In this document: one piece after another, positions 45,581-56,004 of the stretch
Numbering within the stretch: position 1 is the first letter of the stretch
How the letters are laid out: each line of letters begins with the position of its first letter
Assembly (NCBI GenBank): GCA_021234155.1
Contig: JAJEKV010000039.1
Location: 1,860,001-1,924,000 of the forward strand
Length of the DNA stretch: 64,000 nucleotides
DNA from: Isoetes taiwanensis
Taxonomy: Eukaryota; Streptophyta; Lycopodiopsida; Isoetales; Isoetaceae
Direction of reading: 5' to 3'
Made by a program: the position numbers and the translations under genes
The notes under the pieces: generated by a model
Databases searched by the model: none
What the model was told of the DNA's origin: nothing
The model's input: only the letters and a program-made list of their open reading frames with translations

Positions 45581-46740
45581 CTAGTCACTTTCTGTGGTGT
45601 TTGCTTCTTGAACTGTATCTGTTTGTTGATTGTCGCTTTCTGTGTGATGAAATGTTTTGAGACGAAAACCATTAACCAATGTAGGTAATGGAGTGCCATC
45701 TAACTCTGCCAGTTGGAAAACGCTGGGGCTAACCACTTGAACAATTTGATAAGGGCCAAGCCAACGAAACTTGAGTTTACCCGGAAAATTTTTGTACCTG
45801 GAATCATAAAGAAGAACCAAATCGCCTTCTTTGAATGTTTTGGTCTTCAGACATTTGTCATGTAAAGATTTTTGCAACTGTTGTCCATGAAGAACACGAA
45901 TATAAGCATCTCTTCGAAGTTCATCCAATTGTTCCAATTGATAGACCCTTTCTTTGAGTGCAGCAGGCGGATTATGGGCAGTAGCCAGTTGAAAACGGAG
46001 CATTGGAAGGATGTATTCAAACGGCATGAGAGCTTCCTGACCATAAACCAATTTGAAAGTAGTGTGACCTGTAGCAATTTTGAAACAAGTATTGTAGGCC
46101 CAAAGAACAGTTGGAAGTTTTGTTTGCCAGTCTGTGCGTGAAGCATCACAGATTTTCTTGAGAATGGTAACCAGTGTCTTGTTGGTGCTTTCTGCCAAAC
46201 CATTACCTTGAGGATAGTAAGGTGTGCTCTTGTGATGATGGATCAGGAGATAATCCGTCAGCTCCTTTATGGTATGATTGATGAAATGGACACCACGATC
46301 ACTGACCAGCTCCGTGGGGCAGCCGAATCGCGTGATGATTTGTTGATAAAGACCCCCGGCCGCGGCTTTTGCTGCGGTGTTATGCGGAAGTGCACAAGCT
46401 TCCGCCCATTTGGTAGCGTGAGTCGGTGAGAACGGGAATGTAACAGACGCGGGTGTGCCGCGCAGGAGGATCTATGGGTCCCACAAAGTCCATTCCCCAT
46501 TTTTCTTTGAAGGGAAGTGGCGTGGCGGCCGGCGTCAAGGGAAGAGCCGCCACGGGCGTGGGTCGCCCCACCGGTGGCAAGCATCACACGCTTGCGGGCG
46601 CATGGCGAGCGCGTCTTTGAAGCGTGGGCCAAAAATACCCAAGCGAGAAGGATTTTTGCGTCGCGTCTTTGTCACCATGAAAATGACCACCACCTAGCCC
46701 TTGATGAGCTTCCCAACAATATCCGGAACTTCATGAGGTA
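45581..46740 (-). pseudogene. pol (integrase): Element B integrase
   Basis: The core is in two frames: KWGMDFVGPIDPPARHT (46580-46380) and, from about 46198, LAESTNKTLVTILKKICDA with the catalytic Glu. The C-terminal frame 46198-45581 is intact: QEALMPFEYILP, KFRWLGPYQIVQVV (GPY/F) and LPTLVNGFRLKTF. It keeps the segment that in A is split by the B insertion, so it shows the uninterrupted form of that site. Confidence 0.88.
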
Positions 46741-47311
46741 GAACACGCCGGGTCGAAGGATGGTATCCTTACCCTTTTGTAGAGATGCCCGCAACCATGG
46801 TGTGTGTAGTCACGGACCTCGTGGAGAAATTGATGTCGACGGGATTGCCGCTAAGGTGAGAGAGGCGCCTCGTCTTCGGTGGAAGAGCACCTATGAGGAG
46901 GCTTGCTGAAAATCATGGAACCAATGTGGTGTTCTTTGTGACTAAAAAGAGCCGAGCATCGTGAAAGGCGCCCGAGACTCCAGGTTGAGGGATCATCCGT
47001 GTGGATGCGTGAAAGATAATCCGGACGACATGAGATTTGCCGACCTTTATGAACAATTTCAAAAGGGGCAAATTCTTGAGAAGAAGGACCCAACGAGCAA
47101 TGCGGCCGTGGGCGTGGATTTGTTGATCAAATAAAGGAGTGCTTGGTGGTCCACAAAGAACTTGATTTGACTGCCCAAAAGGTAGTGACGGAAGCGTTGG
47201 ACACGCGAAAGAAAATGAGACCCAAAGCTTCACGCCTGTGGGGAGAATAGTTGGCTTTCCGCCAGAATTGAGTTTTTACGGGCGATCGATTTGGTTTGTC
47301 GATTAAGCGCA
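46741..47311 (-). pseudogene. pol (RNase H): Element B RNase H and integrase zinc region, frame-scrambled
   Basis: Homologous by nucleotide to 53416-52800 of A, but broken by many small indels. Short pieces remain (RREALGLIF, FAPFEIVHKG). No continuous frame exceeds about 80 codons. Confidence 0.75.
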
Positions 47312-48256
47312 TCATATTCTTGAGAAAGTACAGCTCCAATAGCAAACGCCGGAGACATCTACATGAACATGAAAGGGCTTGTCCCATTGAGGAGGAACAA
47401 GAACCGGTGCCTGAGTAAGCAAAAGCTTCATTTGTTGAAAGCAAACATCCACCGGGAATTCCAAGCCTGTGGATTCATCACCCGTGAGTTTATGAATGGG
47501 ATGCGCAATGGCTGCTAGTCCAGGTATGAAGGTGGAGTAATAATTGACCTTACCCAGGAAAGAGCGTGTCTCCTTGATATTGGCGGGTGCTTGAGCCTTG
47601 AGCACACAACTGATTTTGGCAGGATCTGTGGTGATATCTGCTTTGCTGACAACATGGCCTAACAGAACTCCTGAGGTGACGCAAAAGGTGCATTTTCGGG
47701 ATTGAGACTAATGCCGGACTCATCACATTTACGAAGACGCGAGTTCCAATTTATCCAAATGGTCAGCCATGGAACTCAGAGGCGAGAAGTCATCTTGAAA
47801 GATTTGTAAGAAGGGATTTTCCTTCATGAAATCATGAAAAACTGAGAGCATGATGCGTTGAAACGTTGATGGAGAGTTTGATAATCCAAAAGAAACCACC
47901 TTGTAGGCAAAAGTGCCCCACGGGGTGGTGAAAGTAGTCTTGAGCTGATCAGATTCTTTGATTGAGATCTGATTGTAGCCAGAAAAACCATCCATGAAGG
48001 AGTACATCTCATGTCCAGCGACCTCTTCCAGAACCTGGTCTGTGAAGGGAAGTGGAAAATAATCACGCTCCGTGGCCTGATTGAGTTTTCGGTAGTCCAC
48101 ACAGACGCGGATCTTACCATTGTGTTTGAGGGCAATGACGATGGGGCTCACCCATTCAGAATGTTTGACCTCATAGATCAAACCTGCAGCAAGGAGTTTG
48201 TCAATTTCCGCCTTGACGCGATCACGGTAATTCGGGTTGAGCCGGTACTGTCGTTG
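47312..48256 (-). pseudogene. pol (RT): Element B reverse transcriptase
   Basis: It follows the UAG in the same frame: CAA-CGA-CAG, then YRLNPNYRDRVKAEI, IYEVKHSEWVSPIVI, RVCVDYRKLN, FMDGFSGYNQI and FQDDF, running to 47729. It then breaks at a small indel near 47735, and continues in 47605-47312 (NIKETRSFLGKVNYYSTFIP). FQDD replaces the usual YxDD, as in A. Confidence 0.88.
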
Positions 48257-49691
48257 CTAAACTGGTCGTGCATCAGATTTGGTAGGAATGGTGAGTTCCC
48301 CCAAGCTTTTGTTAATTCCCCGAAGATCTCTGTAACTCCAGGCGAAAATGTGTTTGAATTTTTTGAACAGCTTGACGGCCCTGTTACGATAAGGGGCCGG
48401 AAGATTTGCAGCAATGCGGACAGGTTGATTGTTGCCCACATCCACGATCTCGACTTCAGGAGTCTGAATATGAGGGATCACTTCGGTGTCTTGGACAATA
48501 TGAGCAGGCGGTTGAAGCATAACAGGATGCGTGGCACTTTGCGTGGTGAAAAAGAGGGGTTGCTGAGTTTCATCCAGCAGAGGTTGCTTCATGACAGCGT
48601 GTACATCAACAAGGGTTGCAGGAGGTTTAGCATCTGAAAAGTGATCAACACGTTGGATTCGATTGCAAGGAGCCAGGTAAGGGTCAAGCAAAGCAGCCAC
48701 AGCCTGGTCCTGATCAAGAGTCATTTCTCCCCAAGGATCAGCATATTCGGGGTAGGATGACAGAGGCAGACTCGCAGGTGGAGCCTGAACTTGATAAATA
48801 TTCTGAGCTTCTTCAGAATCTGTGTCTGAGAGAGAGGGTTCCGCATGTTCAACAGAAATGATCCTGCCTATTTGCAAGTCCATGGTGGCATTGAGGTGAC
48901 CATCAGTGATGACTAACTGGTCCGTGGCCCAGTAATGGATACTCTTGGCCTGGCGGAGAAAAGGTCTGCCGACCAACATTTCATAGTCACCTGGATCTTC
49001 GCCAGCTTTCCAAACTCCAAATTCCATGGGGAAGCGGAGATCACCGATGTTGATGTGAAGAAGAGGCGTGACGCCTTGAGGTCGCGTGATATGGCCGTTA
49101 GCCAACTTGATGTCATATGGGGCACGAAAGAGTTGTGTGATGCCCATTTGTTTGCGGAGTTTATCCGTGATGAGATTGACTGCGCTACCTCCATCTATTT
49201 GAACATGGTTGACTTGGCGATTACCCACCGTGGCATGGACCGTGGGTGTAGAGGTAATACGCCCCAACTAAAACAGTTGGGAGTGGTAACTGGTCCTTGA
49301 GAGCAGGACAGAGTTTCAAAATGGTTGCCAAGCTTAAAGGAATCTTGATCTTGGCGAGCTCCTCTTGGAGTTCCAGAGGCACATGAGAAAAAGGATCTGC
49401 TGGTTCCACGGGTGCTGGAGTGCGTGGTAATGAAGCAGCAACTTCTTTGAGTAAGTCAACCCCAAAGCAGGCAATATTGGGATATGTCCGAGGCGTGGAG
49501 GTTGAGATGTGGAAGGTGTATCGTGGCGTTGTTGAGCTCTGGTGGTGGCATGAACATTTGCCAAGGTGCGGCCTTCAGCAGCTTGCATGAGGTTCAAAAT
49601 GCTTTGGCGAACTTTGGGCATGACATGTGGCATGAGTTTCTCCAAGTCAGGTGCAAAGTGAACCTTTTTTTCGTTCTCAGGAGGAATGGTG
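48257..49691 (-). pseudogene. pol (protease): Element B protease and linker, ending at the shared UAG
   Basis: The frame 49267-48257 is open: VNHVQIDGGSAVNLI (protease D-G-G), YEMLVGRPFLRQ, then the acidic linker and FKHIFAWSYRDLRGI, ending TIPTKSDARPV and the TAG at 48259-48257. Upstream, 49735-49334 is in another frame after an indel. The 336-codon frame is unbroken up to the UAG, which makes the UAG notable. Confidence 0.88.
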
Positions 49692-51555
49692 TCAACTGCA
49701 AAGGCAGGTTGCGTGCCATTTGGAATAATGGTCAAGGGGCGTGATGCCCCAGTGCGGGCGTGAAACTAAACCAACCCAATTTGATGGCTGGACTGGAGGA
49801 TTAAGTGCCCCGAAAAATTTCCTCCCCAGGCTTGTTGATCCAGCCGAGGTTGATTTCTTTGGAGCTGGTTGATAGCGTGATTGCCGAGGCGCTCTTGGTG
49901 GCTTCTTAAGAACTGGTCGGGCCTTGTTTGCCATTAGCAATCCGAGTTGGTAAGCCGTGAGGCGGGCCCGATGTGGTCTGATTGGTGCCGTGAAGTCGCA
50001 CTGAACTTGTGGAAGTTGAGGGCACGCCGTGGTGGTATGACCCCATTCTTGACAGTGATAACACTGAGCTTTAGAAGGATCAAAAGGAGGACGTGAGTTG
50101 GGTCCCCGTTGTTGCTCCTGTTGCTGATAGAGTTGAGTTGGTTGCACCTGAAGTGGTGGCTGCTGATAGTGCGATTGTTGCTGAGGTGTGGTTTGCACTT
50201 GATAAACCAGTTTGTTGCGGAAAGGTGTGGGATGAGTGCGAGTGCACTCTTCCGTGGCATGATTGCACATGTTGCATCTCTTGCAATGAGGCGGGCCATT
50301 GGTGGAGTTGCACTCATTTGCCAAGTGGCCTTGGTATTTGCAGATATGGCACCAGATCTGACTGCGCTGTGGATTGGCGTGTTGAGGCTGGACAGCCGTC
50401 TGTGGAACCATAACAGGTGGAATGAAAGGGAGCTCCTGAAGAGCCACGCCACGGGAGGAAACATTGACTGAGTGATTGACAAGATCAATAGCCTGCTCCA
50501 AAGTCTTGGGACGCAGGTATTCCGTCATGAGTCGAATAGCTGGAGGAAGTCCTTGGAGAAACCAGACCAAAATCTGGCTCTGTGTTGGGTACTCCTTGAG
50601 TTTCATCGAAAGCGAATGTGAAGTCGATCCGCAAAAATCCCGACTCCGTGGGCTCTTGTTGAAGTTCATTGAGTTGCTTGAGATGAAGTTGATCATCATC
50701 CGTGGTCCCATAATGAGAAAGAAAAGCAGTCCTCATTTCAGACCAATCTTGTTTCCAATGGCTTTTGTTGGACATGAGCCACTGATGAGGAGAGCCACGC
50801 AGGGTGGTAGAAAAGATGTGGAATTTCAGTTGAGGTTGCGCATGACCATTTAGGACAGCTAGAGCCTCAAATTCTTCCATGTGGGCCGGAGCACTTTGGT
50901 CTAAGGGTTTGCCTTTCGTGTTATCAAAGGTGGGATATGTCAGTTTCAAGGTCTGAAAGGTAGATGTGAAAGTGCTGGGCTGGGCAGGAACAGTATAGTG
51001 ATGATATTGAGGTTGAGTTGGAGGTGGCATGGTGCCTGAAGGACCCGGATGAAGGGGTGACTGCGGTTGAGGAACTGAAGCTGCCTGAGCATTAGTTTTG
51101 AGATCTATAAGGTTGTAAACAGGAAGGGCAGTGGGAAATGTAGGGAAAGGATATTCCTGGGTAGGCGCAAAAGAGACTTGTGGATATCCGTGCCCACCCG
51201 GGGGAGATGATGGTTGTGAAGGAAGAGGCGATGGCCGAAGAATGATGGATGTAGGCATGTTGGTGTATGAAAGTACGGTTGAGAAGGTTGAGCCCGATAG
51301 GGCTCCCCGAGCAGTGATGAGGTGGATCGAGGCCGCGGAGCAATGTTTGCACGCTTTGGGGCGGGAACCGGGACGAGACAGACACGAGGGGTGGGTGGCG
51401 CCGACCGAGCCCTAGGACCGGAAGATGGCCTCCCTCTATGTCATAAGCGCAGATCCATACATGTCAACAAACAGGTTTTCCGACATCGATGGCTCCAAGC
51501 CAGATGCCGCTCGAGAAAGGAGTTCTTCCGGGCGCGGAAATTTGGACGCAACATG
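49692..51555 (-). pseudogene. gag: Element B gag
   Basis: Starts at 51555, aligned with the gag ATG of A, although the first residues are changed. The frame 51258-50485 has the Pro-rich region and gag core (HMEEFEALAVLNG, SPHQWLMSNKSHWKQDW). After a break the frame 50711-49692 has the three zinc knuckles (CHICKYQGHLANEC, CKRCNMCNHATEEC, CYHCQEWGHTTTAC). It then runs without a stop into the protease linker (LTAYQLGLLMANKARP), showing that gag and protease share one frame in the ancestor. Confidence 0.88.
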
Positions 51556-51600
51556 GCGGCGTAAGAAAGTAGGATTGAATCGGACCCGGCGTGGCGCATG

Positions 51601-52149
51601 TGTTTGGGGTCCGGGTTCGAACTCGAAGACAGCCCTCCCTGTGAGGACCCGTGGATCTAACAGAGAGTCCGGGGACTATGTCACGCCTGGATTTGCAAGA
51701 AGAGAACAAGAAGAAAAAAACAGAACAAATGAGAGGAAAATGATAAGCTTCCTTGATATCAATGATGAACATACATGAGCTCTCGCAATAGAGAGAAAAA
51801 CTGGAAGGAGACAAGACTCAAAACTCATCCAGAACTCATGTGCGAGCTCTAGTCATATATATAGTACAATGGCCTTTGGCCCAATATAGACACTCTGACT
51901 GATCTCGGTGCCGACTCCTGGAAGGAGGCCTGATTTGTAGGAATGCTGGCGGTGCCTCTTGAGGTGCCTGGGATCACGCTGACGCGGGCGGTGATGGCCC
52001 GTCACTTGTCTGAGCGCCTCCTTTTGGGCTGCTGCTTGGTCTTCTGCGGGGCCCTTGATGACTGACCCGTGGTTGACTGTGGATCCTTGAGCTTGACCTG
52101 GTCCGTCGTATGCATGAATAGTCCTGTACCAGGAGGCACAGGACTAACA
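51601..52149 (-). repeat. Element B 5' LTR
   Basis: 549 bp. Nearly identical to 41090-41643, and clearly diverged from the LTRs of A, for example in the block after GAGGTGCC. Confidence 0.92.
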
Positions 52150-52154
52150 TTGAC

Positions 52155-53416
52155 CGTAAACCAACTTGAAAGGAGTGTGACCAGTAGCAATTTTGAAACA
52201 AGTATTGTAAGCCCAAAGAACTGTAGGAAGTTTGTTTTGCCAGTCAGTGCGAGAAGCGTCACAAATTTTCTTGAGAATTGTGACCAGAGTTTTGTTGGTG
52301 CTTTCCGCCAAACCGTTCCCTTGAGGATAGTAGGGTGTGCTCTTGTGATGATGGATCAGTAGATAATCCGTTAGCTCCTTTATGATATGATTGATAAAAT
52401 GGACACCTCGATCACTGACCAGCTCCGTGGGGCAGCCAAAACGCGTGATGATTTGCTGATAGATGACCTTGGCTGTGCTTGCCGCAGTGTTGTCTGGAAG
52501 TGCGCAAGCTTCCGCCCATTTAGTAGCGTAGTCAGTGAGAACCAGAATGTAGCGGGCACAGGTGTGCCGCGCAGGAGGATCAATGGGTCCCACAAAATCC
52601 ATCCCCCATTTGCTGAAAGGAAGGGGTGTGGCGACCGGCGTCAATGGAAGAGCGTCACGGGCCGTGGGCCTTCCCACACGCTGACAAGCATCACACGCGT
52701 CTTGGCGTGGGCGTGGCGTCTTTGAAGAGCGTGGGCCAAAAATAACGCAAGAAGGATTTTTGCGTGCCGTGGTGTCACCATGAAAATGACCACCACCGGA
52801 GCCCTTCATGGGCATCTCGGACAATGTCCGGGACCTCATGAGGGAGAAACACGGCCGGTCGAAGGGCGGTATCCTTTCCCCTTTGTAAAGATGGCCCGCA
52901 ACCATGGTGTAGTCCACGGACCTGCGGAGAAATTGGTGTCGCGGGATTGACGCTTGGCTGGAGAGCGTGGCGTCCCTCCGGTGGAAGCGCTCGTGAGGAA
53001 TCTTGCTGAAAGTTGTGGAACCAATGTGGCGTTGCCGTGATAGAAAGAGTTGAGCGTCAGGAAAGGCGTCTGAGACTCCAGTCCGGGACAACATGAGATT
53101 TGCCTGCCTTGTGAACAATTTCAAAAGGTGCAAATTCTTGCAGAAGGAGGACCCAACGAGCAATGCGGCCCGTGGGCGTGGATTTGTTGATCAAATAAAG
53201 GAGTGCTTGGTGGTCAACAAAGAATTTGATCTGACTGCCTAAAAGATAGTGACGGAAGCGTTGGACACAGAAAATAAAACCCAAGGCTTCACGCCGTGGC
53301 GGGTAGTTAGTTTCGCCAGCCAGGATTGAGTTTTCTACTGGCATATCGGTTTGGTTTGTCAGTGTGTGCATCATATGCTTAAGAAAGAACAGCTCCAATA
53401 GCGAACGCCGAGACAT
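52155..53416 (-). pseudogene. pol (RNase H, integrase): Element A RNase H and integrase core, interrupted by element B
   Basis: RNase H of the gypsy type is seen in 53416-53057: REALGFIFCVQRFRHYLLG, FFVDHQALLYL, RIARWVLLLQEFAPFEI. After a frame break the integrase follows in 53163-52155. Its zinc-binding part is frame-damaged (CDACQRVGRPT visible). The catalytic core shows the three acidic residues in WGMDFVGPI, CPTELVSDRGVHF and NGLAESTNKTL. The reading frame is cut at 52155 by element B (TSD TTGAC) and resumes at 41084. Confidence 0.9.
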
Positions 53417-54317
53417 CTACATGGACGTGAAAGGGCTTGTCCCATTGAGGAGGAACAAGAACCGGGGCTTGAGTAAGCAAAAGCTTCAACTGTTGGAAGG
53501 CAGCATCCGCCTGGGAATTCCAAGCCCAGGTGGATTCATCACCCGTGAGTTTATGAATGGGATCTGCAATGGCTGCAAGTCCAGGAATGAAGGTGGAGTA
53601 ATAATTTACCTTACCCAGGAAAGAGCGTGTCTCCTTGATATTGGCTGGTGCTTGAGCCTTGAGCACACAACTGATTTTGGCAGGATCCGTGGTGATACCT
53701 GCTTTGCTGACAACGTGTCCTAACAGAACACCTGAAGTGACGCAAAAGGTGCATTTCTCAGGATTGAGACTAACGCCGGACTCATCACATTTCTGAAAGA
53801 CGAGTTCCAATTTATCCAAATGGTCAGCCATGGAACTGTAGGCAGAGAAGTCATCTTGAAAACTTTGCAAGAAGGGATTTTCCTTCATAAAATCATGAAA
53901 AACTGAGAGCATGATGCGTTGAAACGTTGATGGAGAGTTTGATAATCCAAAAGGAACCACCTTGTAGGCAAAAGTGCCCCACGGGGTGGTGAAGGTAGTT
54001 TTGAGTTGATCAGATTCTTTGATTGAGATCTGATTGTAGCCAGAAAAACCATCCATGAAGGAGTACATCTCATGTCCAGCGACCTCTTCCAGAACCTAGT
54101 CTGTGAAGGAAAGGGGAAAATGATCACGCTCCGTGGCCTGATTTAGTTTCCGGTAGTCCACGCAAACGCGGATCTTTCCATTGTGTTTGAGTGCAATGAC
54201 AATGGGGCTCACCCATTCAGAATGTTTGACCTCATAGATCAAACCTGCAGCAAGGAGTTTGTCAATTTCTGCCTTGACGCGATCACGGTAATTGGGGTTG
54301 AGCCGGTACTGTCGTTG
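53379..54317 (-). pseudogene. pol (RT): Element A reverse transcriptase
   Basis: It copies element RNA to DNA. The block after the UAG reads YRLNPNYRDRVKAEI, IYEVKHSEWVSPIVI and IRVCVDYRKLN. A second stop (TAG for the Gln seen in B) sits at about 54097. The frame from 54068 is open: FMDGFSGYNQI (first catalytic Asp), TTFTTPWGTFAYKVVPFGL, SPSTFQRIM, then FQDD for the usual YxDD, followed by SLNPEKCTF and LGHVVSKAGI. RNase H starts with FHVHVDVSAFAIGAVL. FQDD is found in B too, so it is a lineage feature. Confidence 0.9.
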
Positions 54318-54320
54318 CTA
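54318..54320 (-). other. In-frame UAG at protease-RT junction, shared with element B
   Basis: On the minus strand the codons run CCC-GTG-TAG-CAA-CGA-CAG. The frame is the same before and after the stop (54317 to the RT frame at 54068 is 83 codons). B has the same TAG-CAA-CGA at 48259-48257. In relatives this position is normally a Lys in the PVKQ block at the start of RT. The context fits the known CAR-NBA type of stop-codon readthrough context; function is inference. Confidence 0.75.
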
Positions 54321-56002
54321 CACGGGACGTGCATCGGATTTGGTAGGAATGGTGAGTTCCCCCAAGGTTTTGTTGATCCCCCGAAGGTCTCTGTAGCTCC
54401 AGGCGAAAATGTGTTTGAACTTTTTGAAGAGCGTGACGGCCCTGTTACGATAGGGTGTCGGAAGATTGGCAGCAATGCGGACAGGCTGATTTTGCCCAGT
54501 CCACAATCTGGACTTCAGGAGTCTGTATATGTGGGATAACTTTCGTGTCTTGGACAATATGAGCAGGAGGTTGAAACATGACAGGATGCGTGGCGCTCTG
54601 CGTGGTGAAGAAGAGAGGTTGCTGATTTTCTTCAAGCAGAGGTTGCTTCATGACAGCGTATACATCAACCGGATCAGGAGGAAGTTCGGTATCTGAAAAG
54701 TGATCAACACGTTGGATGCGATTGCAAGGAGCCAGGTAGGGGTCTAGCAAGGCAGCCACAGCCTGGTCCTGATCAAAAGTCATTTTGCCCCAAGGGTCAG
54801 CATATTCGAGGTAGGATGACAGAGGCAGACTCGCAGATGGAGCCTGAACTTGATAGATATTCTGGGCGTCCTCAGAATCGGTGTCGGAGAGAGATGGTTC
54901 AGCATGGTCGACGGAAATGATCTTGCCGGTTTCCAAGTCCATAGTGGCATTGAGGTGACCATCTGTGATGACTAACTGATCCGTGGCCCAGTAATGGATA
55001 CTCTTGGCCTGGCGGAGAAAAGGTCTTCCGACCAACATTTCATAATCACCTGGATCTTCTCCAGCCTTCCAAACACCAAATTCTAAGGGGAATCGGAGAT
55101 CACCAATGTTGATGTGAAGAAGAGGTGTGACGCCTTGAGGTCTCGTGATATGGCCATTAGCCAATTTGATGTCATATGGGGCACGATAGAGTTGCTTGAT
55201 GCCCATTTGTTTGCGGAGTTTATCCATGATGAGATTAACTGTGCTACCTCCGTCAATTTGAACATGGTTGACTTGTTGATTGCCCACCGTGGCATGGACC
55301 GTGGGTGTAGAGGTAGCAACAGCCCCAACCAAAACGGTCGGGAGTGGTAACTGGTCCTTGAGAGCAGGACAGAGTTTCAAAATTGTTGCCAGACTTAAAG
55401 GAATTTTGATTTTTGCCAGCTCCTCTTGGAGTTCTAGAGGCACATGAGAAAAAGGATCTGCTGGATCCATAGGTGCTGGAGTGCGTGGTAATGAAGCAGC
55501 AACTTCTTTGAGTAGGTCAACCTCTGCAGCAATATTTGGATATGTCTGAGAGCATGGAGTTTGAGATGTGGAAGGTGCTTCTTGTCTTTGTTGAGCTCTG
55601 GTGGTGGCATGAACATTAGCCAACGTGCGGCCTTCAGCAGCTTGCATGAGGTTCAGAATGCTTTGGCGTACTTTAGGCATGACATGAGGCATGAGTTTTT
55701 CCAAGTCAGGTGCAAAGTGAACCTTTTTGTCCTCGTCATGAGGGATTGTGTCGACTGCAAAGGCAGATTGCGTGCCATGAGGAAGAATGGTTAAGGGACG
55801 TGACGCCCTAGTCTGGCGTGAAACCAAAGTAACCCAATTTGATGGTTGGACTGGAGGATTAAGAGCCTGAAAAATTTCTTTCTGTGCTTGTTGATCCATC
55901 TGAGGTTGATTGGCAGGAGCTGGTTGATAGCGTGACTGCTGAGGCACGCGAGGTGGCTTCCTAAGAACGGGACGCGGGCCTTGTTTGCCATTGGCAATCC
56001 AA
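54321..56002 (-). pseudogene. pol (protease): Element A protease and linker to RT
   Basis: The main frame (55947-54445) holds the aspartic protease: NHVQIDGGSTVNLI (catalytic D with G-G in place of S/T-G), then DYEMLVGRPFLRQ, the second conserved block. About 200 residues of Pro/Gln-rich linker precede it. After the protease is a segment ending TIPTKSDARPV, just before the UAG at 54320-54318. A small indel near 54490 shifts the frame, so the last ~60 codons are read in another frame (54635-54321). In B this region is one frame. Confidence 0.88.
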
Positions 56003-56004
56003 AG

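Larger units (their letters stand above)
41090..52149 (-). mobile_element. Element B: full-length relative of A inserted in A's integrase
   Basis: 11,060 bp, LTRs at 51601-52149 (5') and 41090-41643 (3'), ends TGTTTGGGG...CTAACA, target-site duplication TTGAC at 41085-41089 and 52150-52154. Its order is the same as A: gag, protease, UAG, RT, RNase H, integrase, antisense mini-ORF, ORF3. Its coding frames carry more small indels than those of A, especially at 46.3-47.5 and 49.2-49.8 kb. Same strand as A. Confidence 0.93.

Noticed and set aside
48011-50853. Plus-strand open frames of 100-208 codons opposite B gag-pol (and their equivalents at 54183-56802)
   Set aside because: Shadows of the strongly coding minus strand. 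They mirror gag-pol codons and have no promoter.
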